From contig JADGPW010000281.1 in assembly GCA_017882265.1 (NCBI GenBank), forward strand, positions 1-32,053: DNA of 32,053 nt, in the 5' to 3' direction. The translations under genes and the position numbers were made by a program. Origin of the DNA: Chitinophagaceae bacterium. Its GTDB lineage: Bacteria; Bacteroidota; Bacteroidia; Chitinophagales; Chitinophagaceae. Position 1 is the first letter of the stretch, and the number at the start of each line of letters is the position of its first letter. Of this stretch, positions 15,101-22,384 are shown piece by piece. The notes under the pieces are model-generated. The model had not been told where the DNA came from. It saw only the letters and a list, made by a program, of their open reading frames with translations, and searched no databases.

Positions 15101-15729
15101 GTATCAATTTAAAAATAGGCAACCTGTTTGTACGGGCAGGTTCTAAAAAACAAGCTTTTCCTTACTATAATAAATCGATTCAACTGGTACCCGAAAATGC
15201 CAGCGCCCGGCTCAACCTGATCAATGTGGCTACAGCTATATATAAGAACAGGGCGGCGCTGGAACAACTGGAATACTTATACACGAATCAGCAAATTAAT
15301 TTCCCTGACCGCTTGTTACTGGCCGATTTTGATATGCGTTCAGGCGCTTTTGATCAGGCGGAAAAATTATTAGCAGAAGCCAGATCAATTCACCCTTATG
15401 TTGTTCCTGAAATAGACGAATTGATGGGCCGTTTGTATCTTCTTTCTCACCAACCTGCAAAGGCTATCCCATTATATAAAAATTTCCTGGCCACACGGAT
15501 AAATGATCAGCAAACACAGTATACGATCGCCCGGCTATACGCCCAGACAGGTAACAAAACAGAAGCCTGGAAATGGCTGGAGGGGGCAATGAGTAAAGGA
15601 TTTAATTATTTATATGTCTTAAATAATGATCCTTCCTGGAATGATTTCCGGAAAGCACCCCAATGGGACCTGCTGTTAAAACGTTTTACGATGAAAACTT
15701 ATCCCGGCCCCACGGCTGCCCGCGAATAG
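12190..15729 (+). CDS. Secreted caspase-family (C14) protease with long TPR region
   Basis: A 1179-residue protein with a signal peptide (MKLSLLFFLFLTSYLPTISQ). The caspase-fold domain spans about 35-295. YAVVIGIANYENKNIPNL is followed by RDAQVFASYL, the catalytic His is H127 in YFYFSGHGD, and the catalytic Cys is C183 in IITDACHSG. The remainder contains many tetratricopeptide-like helical pairs, for example AAYIQNELGILNKAKKQFP, LNLGLVHELQGNLLYAEEFY and FHYMGKVFYDQHKWEEAEIM, with a non-TPR insert at about 890-960. TPRs would mediate protein contacts. With the signal peptide the protein is likely periplasmic or surface-attached. Substrate and trigger are unknown. A second caspase-fold gene converges on it 47 bp away. 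Confidence 0.93.
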   Translation: MKLSLLFFLFLTSYLPTISQVKDEEVKNKKGPVHGNTYAVVIGIANYENKNIPNLNFPGRDAQVFASYLESKAGGLVPQDNIRLLIDTNATTAAIYSALSWLQERCESDKEDDNDKDTRIYFYFSGHGDVESETIHELGFLLSYNTPGNNYINNAVRLEDLNYYANTLSVKFNAKVVIITDACHSGKLAGSDYNGQYLVGKELATAKSNEIRIAACAPDELSQENEGWGGGRGIFSYYLVNGLKGLADKNRDSIVTLNEIQDYLDSCIANDAIMKENSLKQTPVLKGNDNFNLAVVNPTELLSFQKALSSSLPVQSNKDYFFSYLAKEDRIESIDYTKLNTLPKEEIAVDFIRQVKAMLADSTGQGKMDQLEQSLREDKTAFKIFNEDLVDALHTHGQKIINLYLQGDAAELERRRYYNSQSSGYDIYPVMYALALKLTNPDNPLSRILKVNQYYFTGVNTRLKIPAVDVSKQDAMIDEALVAQKSALALESNAAYIQNELGILNKAKKQFPAAENYFQMATALAPQWAIPWANLCGLYAETTNFDKSKRAGQIADSMQADMPLTNLNLGLVHELQGNLLYAEEFYHKAIDLNSRHYVPFERLGVVYMNNTQYAQADSFFHEADLRKKGYHFKENGLMFTPDVEATTAEAPFYCDMDTLILKKDDIMAFFTWGLQDYMKRDYINAVRIFKKVIALDKTSPLVFHYMGKVFYDQHKWEEAEIMFKFAARYHLDTGAFNHYCDSVINSVKYPYAHDCFELSFKYGRYESKEDHYFLASLYESWAHYEEAEMTYRAIIQVLPDELAGYIKLARLLEKLGHYTEAEKLIQSYDAYDKERTDRELNVFYRRAIRQFPEVGDWYYRLGLLLYDRAELKSKTVYLDTIIWFPKLNKEVFIGLDSYHNLGGDLKWDITTNGSPQVVTLVHFKEEPVTIFIPGTGEIDTLADAIYTPRKDAISFLSKADSLLTETETKAGINLKIGNLFVRAGSKKQAFPYYNKSIQLVPENASARLNLINVATAIYKNRAALEQLEYLYTNQQINFPDRLLLADFDMRSGAFDQAEKLLAEARSIHPYVVPEIDELMGRLYLLSHQPAKAIPLYKNFLATRINDQQTQYTIARLYAQTGNKTEAWKWLEGAMSKGFNYLYVLNNDPSWNDFRKAPQWDLLLKRFTMKTYPGPTAARE

Positions 15730-15776
15730 TTGCTGGTAAGAAACGATGATCAGGAAAGATCGAAATGCACAACTGG

Positions 15777-17111
15777 TCACTGTAATAAATTTAATTTCGG
15801 AAAAAGTGCCTGGGGATGTTGCTGTGTTTTAAAGGAATTGGCTTTCAATATGGTTTGATTTTGCGCTTCACTCGTCACCAGGAACCAGTTAGGGTTTGCT
15901 TTATCGGGGCCCAGGTAAGTGGTTAAGGAAGTAATGAAATAATGAGTAAAGAACCCGCCAAAATTGTCCGTACCTGTGGCTTCCTCGCCTTTAGTCGCTG
16001 CTGTCATTAATAAAGAGAAAGGCGTCTTATTCATAAAAAGAGCCTTGACATTTTCCCAGTTCCATTTAACACCTGAACCTTTTGATTTGGGAGGAGGCGG
16101 TCCCGCTGTTTTTTTAGTGATCACTTCATTATTACAGCAATCGCTTATTACCAGGTTGAGACGGGCGCCTTTCTTAACGATCAGATCATAGATGTCCTGT
16201 ATATTCATGGTTTGAGTCGCGGGCTTTACTCTTGGCCTAATGCGGGGATCACGCAGATCTAAATAAGGAAAATATTTTGTGGGTTGCTCTTTCTGGCTGA
16301 ACCCGTGCCCCGAATAAAAAAAGATAACCATATCCGCAGGGGATGGATTTCGCTTTTTTAAAATACTATCGACACTTTTTTTATTATATATGTTTCCGAA
16401 AATCGTATCAATAAACAGGTTTTTCCTGATGCCAAGAAAATCCGCCACATCCGAAAATGTCTGGACCACCTTTTGGGCATCGGTTGAGCTGGACACTCCG
16501 ATAGACGAATCATACGTACTGGCCACTACAATTAAGAACATCCTGGTTTTTCGTTCATCAGCTGTTAACATGCCTCCCTTTGATTTTATACCAAAGAGAT
16601 TAGTATAAAAATCATCTTTTTCTGTAAAAAAATTTAATAAAAGATCCCGGGTAAGATCAGAACTTTTTATAAACTGTGCTGACAACAAATTGCCATTGCT
16701 TAGTATGGTATCTCCGGGTTTGGCCGAAACACCCCATGGTTCATAATTGTTTTCAGGGCTTATCTTAAACCAGAAAGTAACGGGTGCAAATTTTATGGTG
16801 TTGTCGCCCATAAGAGAATTCGGTTTCATGCCTTCATAGATCAATTTACTGGTGTCGACTCCACCATTTTTATCCGTAGCATATTGTTCCTGTATTACCA
16901 TTTCCGACAGCTGGCTATTATGGCTATCCGGTGATGGATGACGTACCCTTACGAAACCGCCGCCGTTATCATATTTTACAAAAAAAGCATCATAAGTGAC
17001 TGTATCATTCCCGCCGGGGGATCTGTAGGTAAAGCGATAAATGGTTTGGGAACAGACGGTAAGGCTGAAGGTAAATAGAAGTAAAAAGCTTATAAAAAAA
17101 GTTGATTTCAT
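15777..17111 (-). CDS. Second secreted caspase-fold protein with unusual N-terminal domain
   Basis: A 444-residue protein with a signal peptide (MKSTFFISFLLLFTFSLTVCSQ). Residues of about 23-185 form a strand-rich region I do not recognise. A caspase-like domain follows. MFLIVVASTYDSSIGVSSST opens it, H269 lies in VIFFYSGHGFSQ, and C326 in LVISDCCNN matches the D-x-C position of the caspase motif. The usual Cys-His-Ser-Gly tetrad after the Asp is replaced by Cys-Cys-Asn-Asn, so the pocket is unusual, but both catalytic positions are filled. A PPPPK-containing loop follows the Cys. The end, NFGGFFTHYFITSL, matches the last caspase strand and helix. It has no TPRs, unlike its convergent neighbour. 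Confidence 0.85.
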   Translation of the reverse strand: MKSTFFISFLLLFTFSLTVCSQTIYRFTYRSPGGNDTVTYDAFFVKYDNGGGFVRVRHPSPDSHNSQLSEMVIQEQYATDKNGGVDTSKLIYEGMKPNSLMGDNTIKFAPVTFWFKISPENNYEPWGVSAKPGDTILSNGNLLSAQFIKSSDLTRDLLLNFFTEKDDFYTNLFGIKSKGGMLTADERKTRMFLIVVASTYDSSIGVSSSTDAQKVVQTFSDVADFLGIRKNLFIDTIFGNIYNKKSVDSILKKRNPSPADMVIFFYSGHGFSQKEQPTKYFPYLDLRDPRIRPRVKPATQTMNIQDIYDLIVKKGARLNLVISDCCNNEVITKKTAGPPPPKSKGSGVKWNWENVKALFMNKTPFSLLMTAATKGEEATGTDNFGGFFTHYFITSLTTYLGPDKANPNWFLVTSEAQNQTILKANSFKTQQHPQALFPKLNLLQ

Positions 17112-17241
17112 TCATGAGCTTTTGAGTCAGCTAAAGCTACTTTTTTATATTGAATAATTTAGCAACAGCTCAATAAATAAGAAAATCCCTAAAAAGTATA
17201 TACCTGATTCAGGTTATATTTTATTATCAGTTGTATCCATT

Positions 17242-17249
17242 TATTTTTG
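17242..17249 (+). promoter_or_regulatory. Possible Bacteroidota -7 box for the lipoprotein gene
   Basis: TATTTTTG fits the TAnnTTTG consensus and would place a start of transcription roughly 40 bases before the ATG at 17297. No good TTTG -33 box is seen at the expected spacing, so this is weak. Confidence 0.3.
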
Positions 17250-17296
17250 GAATTATTCAATACTTATCGTACTCTTATAGTCTAAACTATTTTTAT

Positions 17297-17506
17297 ATGA
17301 CCAACAAAATGCCAAGACTTGCTTATCAAATCCTTTTGGGTGTTCTTATGCTGAGCTTTACAGTTGTAGCCTGTAATAATAAGAAGAGTGAAAAGAAGGA
17401 GACCACAACAGATTCATCTACAGTAAAACCGACTGATCAGACGCAGCCTGTAGACACGACCAAAGGAGATACTTTAAAGAAAAGGCCCACCGCCCCTGGT
17501 GATTAA
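17297..17506 (+). CDS. Small lipoprotein, Thr/Lys-rich
   Basis: A 69-residue protein from ATG 17297 (ATG at 17309 also possible). A short basic N-terminus and hydrophobic stretch lead to a lipobox, TVVAC, with the lipidated Cys at 26. The mature part, NNKKSEKKETTTDSSTVKPT and onward, is hydrophilic and low-complexity and ends PTAPGD. Such tails usually act as tethers or spacers in the envelope. I cannot assign a function. It lies between the second caspase gene (divergent) and the TPR/membrane gene (convergent). Confidence 0.75.
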   Translation: MTNKMPRLAYQILLGVLMLSFTVVACNNKKSEKKETTTDSSTVKPTDQTQPVDTTKGDTLKKRPTAPGD

Positions 17507-17531
17507 AATTCTTTGTTTGTCATTTATTTGA

Positions 17532-17592
17532 TTCACCCGTCTTAATTGGAGTTCACAACCCATGTGAATATGTTCAGGCGGGTGATTTTTTA
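17532..17592 (+). terminator. Candidate terminator of the lipoprotein gene
   Basis: TCACCCG (17533-17539) can pair with CGGGTGA (17579-17585), followed by TTTTTTATT. An inner hairpin (TTCACA..TGTGAA, 17552-17568) lies in the long loop. The right arm overlaps the 3' end of the convergent TPR gene. Confidence 0.4.
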
Positions 17593-19001
17593 TTGTCCGT
17601 CAAAGGGGCTTCCGGGGGTTTATTTTTCACGGATTCATGATGGGCCCTGAGATGACTCAGTTTATGGATCAGCCAATGTTCCATGCGGTGATGAGCCGGG
17701 ATCAGTATTGCAGCCAGCACCACAAAGATCAGGATCTCAAAAACGGGAGAATGATTGGTGAGCCCTGCAACAGTAGGATGTAAGAGCAGGGTCAGGTATT
17801 CAAAAAGGAATAATAATGACAGTACCCCGAGCAGCCGGATAACCCGGGTATGAATTTTTACACGGCTGAGCAAGAGCGTAAGCAGGAAAAGCAGGGGAAT
17901 AAATATGGCGATCAGCAGTAACTGTAACTGCTCTAACCGTTTCTTTTGAGCAAGCTGCTGATCCTGTTTTATTTCCATTTGCCGGTACTGTTCATCACTG
18001 GTAATGACCTGTGATTGCCTGATCCGGCTCTTACTGTTCACCGAATCATTCAGATCATGTACATAGGTTATACAGGCAAAAGCGCTGTCAATATTTCTTA
18101 TTTTTTTATAATGTTCGGCCAGGAACTCAGCCGCATCCAGCTCCTGGGAAAGAAACCCGTCTTTTTTTGCGACCGAGAGTGACAGCGTTGCATAATAACC
18201 CGATGAATCATACTTATTCATTTGCTTATATAGATTCGCCAGACCTAAAGTGGCTTCACAAAGGAATTCATCATCATTACTGGCCCTCAGGAAGGCGATC
18301 CCGTTTTGATAATTGATCAGGGATTGCTGGTAGCTCCCCAATTTGAGGAAGCTATGGCCTAGGCCTGTCATCGATTTACCGAGCTTGTCACCGTCATCAG
18401 CCAGTGCTTTTGATTTGCTGAAATAGACAAAAGCGGAGTCAGAAATATTCAGCTTGTTATAAGCATCTCCGAAGTTTAAAGCAATATTATATTTGAAATC
18501 TTTCACATCATACCGGTTGATCACTGAATCAGCCTTTGCATAATATGCCAGGGCCTGTCGGTATTCTTCCTGGTAATCATATACAATACCAATATTCATT
18601 AAAACACTGGCAAGGCTCCTTGAAATGTTTCTTTTTTCTTCGAGTTTCAGTTTTTGAAAATTCAATTGCAATGCCCTGGGATAATTGCCGATGATCATAA
18701 AACTATTCGCCAGGATACCCAATGATCTCGATTCTCCCTCTTCATAATTGATACTTTGGGCCAGGTATAATGCTTCCTGCGCTATGGGTAATGCGGAATC
18801 AGGATTATATATATTCATGAATTTGGCCTTCTGCCACATCAAATTCACCCTGCCTGTATCAGTTGTTTCTTCTTCAAGCAATTTACCCAGGCTATCCACT
18901 TTTGATTTTTGGGAAAATGCCCCGGCAGTCAGGAATAAGAAAAGAGGAATAACCAGGAACTTTTTAGGCATCGCCAGGAAAAAAGAGGAATAAGCAGCCA
19001 T
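17574..19001 (-). CDS. TPR-repeat protein with three C-terminal membrane segments
   Basis: A 475-residue protein with a signal peptide (PKKFLVIPLFLFLTAGAFSQ). The start at M1 (19001) or at M11 (18971) is uncertain, and M11 gives the cleaner signal. TPR-like pairs fill about 50-310, for example YNIALNFGDAYNKLNISDSAF and GLGHSFLKLGSYQQSLINYQ. A coiled stretch (QMEIKQDQQLAQKKRLEQLQ) leads to membrane helices at about 360-379, 388-407 and 421-437. The cytosolic tail is basic and His-rich. The layout matches the sensor half of Bacteroidota TPR histidine kinases or TPR-HTH regulators, but here the tail has no kinase or DNA-binding domain. It may pass a signal to a partner, but which one is unknown. 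Confidence 0.85.
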   Translation of the reverse strand: MAAYSSFFLAMPKKFLVIPLFLFLTAGAFSQKSKVDSLGKLLEEETTDTGRVNLMWQKAKFMNIYNPDSALPIAQEALYLAQSINYEEGESRSLGILANSFMIIGNYPRALQLNFQKLKLEEKRNISRSLASVLMNIGIVYDYQEEYRQALAYYAKADSVINRYDVKDFKYNIALNFGDAYNKLNISDSAFVYFSKSKALADDGDKLGKSMTGLGHSFLKLGSYQQSLINYQNGIAFLRASNDDEFLCEATLGLANLYKQMNKYDSSGYYATLSLSVAKKDGFLSQELDAAEFLAEHYKKIRNIDSAFACITYVHDLNDSVNSKSRIRQSQVITSDEQYRQMEIKQDQQLAQKKRLEQLQLLLIAIFIPLLFLLTLLLSRVKIHTRVIRLLGVLSLLFLFEYLTLLLHPTVAGLTNHSPVFEILIFVVLAAILIPAHHRMEHWLIHKLSHLRAHHESVKNKPPEAPLTDNKKSPA

Positions 19002-19219
19002 TATGGGTTGAATTGTAAACTCTAATGTATTCGAATTTAATTATTAATCTTAGTTCATCATAATTATTTGATGAAATAAAAATTAAGTAAGCGAACAGAG
19101 ACCCCATAGTTGTCTGCCGTCAGGCAGCTCTGTGTACTCTGTGCTCTCTGCGCGAGTTTTTTCAAAACGCGGGACTCCTATTTTTTGACGGTATTCTTAT
19201 TTCTTTTAATTTCCCATTT
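19002..19219. other. Divergent spacer containing a CTCTGTG-type repeat
   Basis: Between the TPR gene and tag. At 19111-19157 lie TCTGCCGTCAGGCAG (a near-palindrome) and a CTCTGTGTACTCTGTGCTCTCTGCG block, both of repeat character. A small open frame through it (from 19110) is repeat-derived and not called a gene. Confidence 0.55.
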
Positions 19220-19771
19220 ATGGCAGCCTCTTATTGCGAATTTGTTCAGAAAGTGCCGAAAGATAATGTACATCGTCATTATCATGACCATGAATATGGG
19301 TTTCCCCTGGAAAATGATAACGAGCTGTTCGCCCGTTTAGTACTGGAAATAAACCAGGCGGGGTTAAGCTGGGAGACCATCCTGAAGAAAAAAGATAACT
19401 TCTTTAAGGCATTTGAGGGCTTTGCCATTGATAAGGTTTCCCGTTATTCAGTAAAGAAAAAAGAAAAACTGATGCAGGATGCCGGCATTATCCGCAACCG
19501 GTTAAAGATCGAAGCGGCCATTCACAATGCAAAATGTATCAGGGCAATCCAATCCGCATCGGGTTCATTCAGGAACTGGTTGGATAATCATCATCCCAAA
19601 ACAAAAGAAGAATGGGTAAAGCTTTTTAAGCAAACATTCCGGTTTACCGGTGGCGAGATCGTGAATGAATTTCTGATGAGTACAGGTTATTTACCGGGAG
19701 CGCATGTGGAAACCTGCCCAGTCTATAAAAAAGTGATGAAACAAAAACCAAGATTTAGTGTTAAATGTTAA
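19220..19771 (+). CDS. tag: DNA-3-methyladenine glycosylase I
   Basis: A 183-residue base-excision repair enzyme that removes 3-methyladenine from alkylated DNA. YHDHEYGFPL (21-30) and the core LEINQAGLSWETILKKKDNF with E43 and W51 match the Tag family. C6, H22, H162 and C166 (PGAHVETCP) are the expected zinc snap. LMSTGYLPGAH is conserved. The ATG at 19220 gives the standard length. The final residues FSVKC and the stop are encoded by a TTTAGTGTTAAATGTTAA repeat word, so the extreme C-terminus is repeat-derived. Probably monocistronic, convergent with the next gene. Confidence 0.95.
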   Translation: MAASYCEFVQKVPKDNVHRHYHDHEYGFPLENDNELFARLVLEINQAGLSWETILKKKDNFFKAFEGFAIDKVSRYSVKKKEKLMQDAGIIRNRLKIEAAIHNAKCIRAIQSASGSFRNWLDNHHPKTKEEWVKLFKQTFRFTGGEIVNEFLMSTGYLPGAHVETCPVYKKVMKQKPRFSVKC

Positions 19772-19887
19772 GTGCTAAGTGTTAGGTGTTAAGTGTTAAA
19801 TGAAGAAATGTTCTTGTCCGGTATAAATTCACAAATTGTAAATATGTTTTATACTTAGCACTTAAAACCTAACACTTAACACTAATT
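19753..19887. repeat. GTGTTAAG-family inverted repeat between convergent genes
   Basis: AGTGCTAAGTGTTAGGTGTT (from about 19770) and AACCTAACACTTAACACTAA (to about 19885) are inverted copies of about 29 bp with about three mismatches and a loop of roughly 55 bases. The left end lies inside the tag 3' end and the right end touches the next gene's stop. Likely bidirectional termination as well as repeat. Confidence 0.75.
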
Positions 19888-20172
19888 GGGCTGTACAGCA
19901 GGAAGCCGGTAATGCTGACCATCCAGGACAAACAGTTCGTCGATCTCTATGGTCCAGAATTTAAAGAGCGGGGATTTCTTGAGGAGCTTTTCTACTTCTT
20001 TTTTATTTTCTGCGTTCAGCGTTATCCAGGATCGCTGTGTTTCCATACTGACGGCGTAATGATCAATAGTTCCTTTATTGATAAGGTAATTGATATAAGT
20101 GCGGTGGGGTGGCACCAGGCCCATGAACTCGTCGTTCATTTCAAACTGTATGGTGACCTGGTATTTCTGCAT
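19882..20172 (-). CDS. YCII-like / dimeric alpha-beta barrel protein
   Basis: A 96-residue protein from the ATG at 20172 (a TTG at 20187 would add five residues). MQKYQVTIQFEMNDEFMGLV begins a beta-alpha-beta ferredoxin-like fold. PPHRTYINYLINKGTIDHYA and METQRSWITLNAENKKEVEK resemble YCII or muconolactone isomerase-like proteins. The family includes small enzymes and proteins of unknown role. There is no strong catalytic signature, so only the fold assignment is offered. Confidence 0.65.
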   Translation of the reverse strand: MQKYQVTIQFEMNDEFMGLVPPHRTYINYLINKGTIDHYAVSMETQRSWITLNAENKKEVEKLLKKSPLFKFWTIEIDELFVLDGQHYRLPAVQPN

Positions 20173-20249
20173 GTATAGTAATGACAAATTAAAAATAGGA
20201 AAGTTGCACCGGGAACAAAGAAAGTGGAAAACACGTAAATTTACCGCCC

Positions 20250-20290
20250 GGAACGTTAGCTCTCCCGATAGCTATCGGGATGGTTCAGAG
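20250..20290 (+). pseudogene. 5' tRNA-Val relic with D-loop replaced by the same palindrome
   Basis: GGAACGTTAGCTC matches the 5' end of the downstream tRNA-Val(GAC). TCCCGATAGCTATCGGGA (20263-20280) replaces AGT of its D-loop, then TGGTTCAGAG continues the D-arm. The copy stops before the anticodon arm. No acceptor partner remains, so it is not functional. Confidence 0.75.
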
Positions 20291-20319
20291 AAAAAGGTCA
20301 GGAGAGCGTTTTTGGTCCT

Positions 20320-20394
20320 GGGACGTTAGCTCAGTTGGTTCAGAGCACTACTTTGACAGAGTAGGGGTCACTGGTTCGAGCCCAGTACGTCCCA
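20320..20394 (+). tRNA. tRNA-Val (anticodon GAC)
   Basis: A 75-base cloverleaf: acceptor GGGACGT pairs with ACGTCCC, discriminator A, D-arm AGCTC-AGTTGGTTCA-GAGC, anticodon arm CTACT-TTGACAG-AGTAG with anticodon GAC, and T-arm ACTGG-TTCGAGC-CCAGT. CCA is not encoded. It reads GUC and GUU. mtaB on the other strand ends one base away. Confidence 0.96.
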
Positions 20395-21699
20395 CTAAAT
20401 TTTCCACTCCACAATCTCATTCACCCATTCGGCGCGATGGGGAATTACGATCTTGATATAATTGTCAGTATATCCCTCCATCATACCATTCTTGTCACAT
20501 TTTTCAAACAGTACTTTGCGTGTTTCTCCTGCATGTTGTTGTGTGAAATGCTCCATCTTCATATAGGAGAGATTGCGGAGTGTTTTGTTTCTTTCGTGAC
20601 GGATAGTAATGGGTATTACCGGTTTCAGGGTTAACGCATATGTATTTTCTCTTTCCGAGTACGTGAATACGTGGAGGTAAGATATATCCAATGAATGAAT
20701 AAAATTGAATGTTTCTTTGAACTCAACTTCAGTTTCACCCGGGAACCCAACTATAATATCAGCACCAATAGCACAATGTGGCATTACTGTTTTAATAAGT
20801 TTGATCCTTTCTGCATAAAACTCTTTTTTGTACCGGCGGCGCATTGACCCTAATATCTTATTACTGCCACTCTGAAGAGGTATATGAAAATGCGGCATGA
20901 ACTTGCTACTGTTGGCAACAAACTCAATAATCTCATTCGTTAGCAGGTTAGGTTCAATAGAAGATATACGGTATCGCTGAATTCCTTCTATTTTGTCCAA
21001 TTCTTTTATCAAATCCAGGAAACTTTCATTTTGTCCTCTCAGAGTCTTCGCTAAGCCTCCCCCTTCGGGGGAGGTTTGGAGGGGGCCGCTGAAATCACCC
21101 AGGTTTACACCTGTCAATACAATTTCCTTTACACCTTGTTTGGATAAATGTTTGGCATTCTTTACTACGTTTTCAATACTGTCACTCCTGCTTTTCCCTC
21201 TCGCCATGGGTATGGTGCAAAAAGAGCAGTTATAATCACATCCATCCTGCACTTTCAGGAAAGTCCTGGTTCGGTCATCAAGGGAATAAGAAGTGTGAAA
21301 TTCAGAAACATCATCAATATCACAACTGCAAATTTTCGCTGAATCGCCTTTGGCCAGTTCACGGATATGCCGGGCAATATTGAATTTTTCGGCGGCGCCG
21401 AGTACCAGGTCCACTCCGGGTATGCCGGCAATTTCGGTTGGTTTCAATTGGGCGTAACAACCAGTAATAACAACAAGGCTTTCCGGCGCTTTTCGTTGAA
21501 TCCGCCTCACTAAATAACGACATTCTTTATCGGCATTATCCGTCACTGAACAGGTGTTGATCACATATACATCGGCCATGTCATCAAAATCTTTTTTTTC
21601 AAAACCTTCATTCTCCAGTAAACGGGAAAGGGAAGAGGTTTCGGAAAAATTGAGCTTGCAACCCAACGTGTGAAACGCTACTGTTCTTGATGCTGCCAT
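20395..21699 (-). CDS. mtaB: tRNA (N6-threonylcarbamoyladenosine-37) methylthiotransferase MtaB
   Basis: A 434-residue radical-SAM enzyme that converts t6A37 to ms2t6A37 in tRNAs reading ANN codons. The UPF0004 cluster cysteines are C14 (TLGCKLN), C50 (NTCSV) and C81 (GCYAQ). The radical-SAM CxxxCxxC is C154, C158, C161 (GCDYNCSFC). LTGVNLGDF, HIPLQSGSNKIL and IIVGFPGETEVEF match the MtaB/MiaB family, and TLGCKLN favours MtaB over MiaB. Residues of about 204-225 (SGPLQTSPEGGGLAK...) are an insert encoded by a palindromic intergenic-type repeat. The enzyme lies tail to tail with tRNA-Val(GAC), one base apart. Confidence 0.95.
   Translation of the reverse strand: MAASRTVAFHTLGCKLNFSETSSLSRLLENEGFEKKDFDDMADVYVINTCSVTDNADKECRYLVRRIQRKAPESLVVITGCYAQLKPTEIAGIPGVDLVLGAAEKFNIARHIRELAKGDSAKICSCDIDDVSEFHTSYSLDDRTRTFLKVQDGCDYNCSFCTIPMARGKSRSDSIENVVKNAKHLSKQGVKEIVLTGVNLGDFSGPLQTSPEGGGLAKTLRGQNESFLDLIKELDKIEGIQRYRISSIEPNLLTNEIIEFVANSSKFMPHFHIPLQSGSNKILGSMRRRYKKEFYAERIKLIKTVMPHCAIGADIIVGFPGETEVEFKETFNFIHSLDISYLHVFTYSERENTYALTLKPVIPITIRHERNKTLRNLSYMKMEHFTQQHAGETRKVLFEKCDKNGMMEGYTDNYIKIVIPHRAEWVNEIVEWKI
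21049..21092. repeat. Palindromic repeat inserted in mtaB
   Basis: CCTCCCCC-TTC-GGGGGAGG followed by TTTGGAGGGGGCC is a strong hairpin of the kind found between genes. In frame it encodes PLQTSPEGGGLA of MtaB. Confidence 0.85.
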
Positions 21700-21723
21700 A
21701 AAGTCTGCAAAGTTAAGTGAAAG

Positions 21724-21885
21724 CTATATACTGGTGACTGCTAACTGCCGCCCCTCGGCTATGCTCGGGGTGACCCCCTCGACTCCGCTCGGGGTGACAA
21801 TGCTGTCTGGTGACTGCCGACTGCTGACTGCCGACTGCTGACTGTTTACTGCCAACTGCCTCCTGCCAACTGTTGACTGATTTTC
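21724..21885. repeat. Composite repeat: GACTGCC heptamers around a CTCGGGGTGAC palindrome pair
   Basis: GACTGYY-type heptamers at 21736-21749 and about 21810-21878 flank two copies of a CTCGGCTATGCTCGGGGTGAC / CTCGACTCCGCTCGGGGTGAC-like block. This is the same heptamer that has entered valS. It fills the spacer upstream of the DUF4258 gene and mtaB. Confidence 0.85.
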
Positions 21886-21910
21886 TATATTTTTATCCAA
21901 ATATCTGACT

Positions 21911-22384
21911 TTGAATAAAAAATCACTACCTCTCATCCTGATCCTGTTTTTGGGAGCCATTCTCATGGTGACCATAAAATGTAAGAGCAATGACAGGCCT
22001 GCCCCAAAGCCGAAGGTATCGACGCATAAAGACCAAAATGACCCGGCAAGTAATAAGAACGATCGGGATCGGGGTTTCGACCGAAGGGTCTCCTATATCA
22101 AATTCAGTAATCATGCGCGGTGCCGGATGGATTGCCGGAAAATTACACAGGACGAAGTGGAAGATGTAATGAAAGACGGTAAGATCAACTATACTAAAAG
22201 CGATCTTCAGAATGCCCGTTGCCCCCGTTATGCGTTGGAAGGTGTAACTAAAAATGATGAGCGGCTCCGGATCATATTCGCCCAATGTAATGAGTCAACG
22301 GTCGTGGTTACTGTCATTGACCTTGACAGGGATTTTGAATGTCATTGTCCCGGGGATGATGATAAATCTAAAAACCGGAACTGA
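21911..22384 (+). CDS. Membrane-anchored or secreted DUF4258-domain protein
   Basis: A 157-residue protein from a TTG at 21911. The next in-frame ATG (21965) would remove most of the hydrophobic N-terminal helix (SLPLILILFLGAILMVTIKC). Residues of about 62-145 match DUF4258: YIKFSNHARCRMDCRKITQD, then VEDVMKDGKINY, CPRYALEGVTKNDERLRIIF, and TVIDLDRDFECHC. The domain's fold is related to small toxin or regulator folds, but its role is unknown. Multiple cysteines (C71, C75, C143, C145) are consistent with life outside the cytosol. Its stop overlaps the next start by one base (TGATG), so the two are translationally coupled. Confidence 0.75.
   Translation: MNKKSLPLILILFLGAILMVTIKCKSNDRPAPKPKVSTHKDQNDPASNKNDRDRGFDRRVSYIKFSNHARCRMDCRKITQDEVEDVMKDGKINYTKSDLQNARCPRYALEGVTKNDERLRIIFAQCNESTVVVTVIDLDRDFECHCPGDDDKSKNRN

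Noticed and set aside
9829-17111. A joint caspase/N-degron system (caspases creating N-termini read by ClpS and Aat)
   Set aside because: Both caspase-fold proteins have signal peptides while ClpS and Aat are cytosolic, and the genes are separated by the tRNA region.
19110-19340. Small frame MSAVRQLCVLCALC... upstream of tag
   Set aside because: Its first half is a CTCTGTG-type repeat and the rest overlaps tag in another frame.
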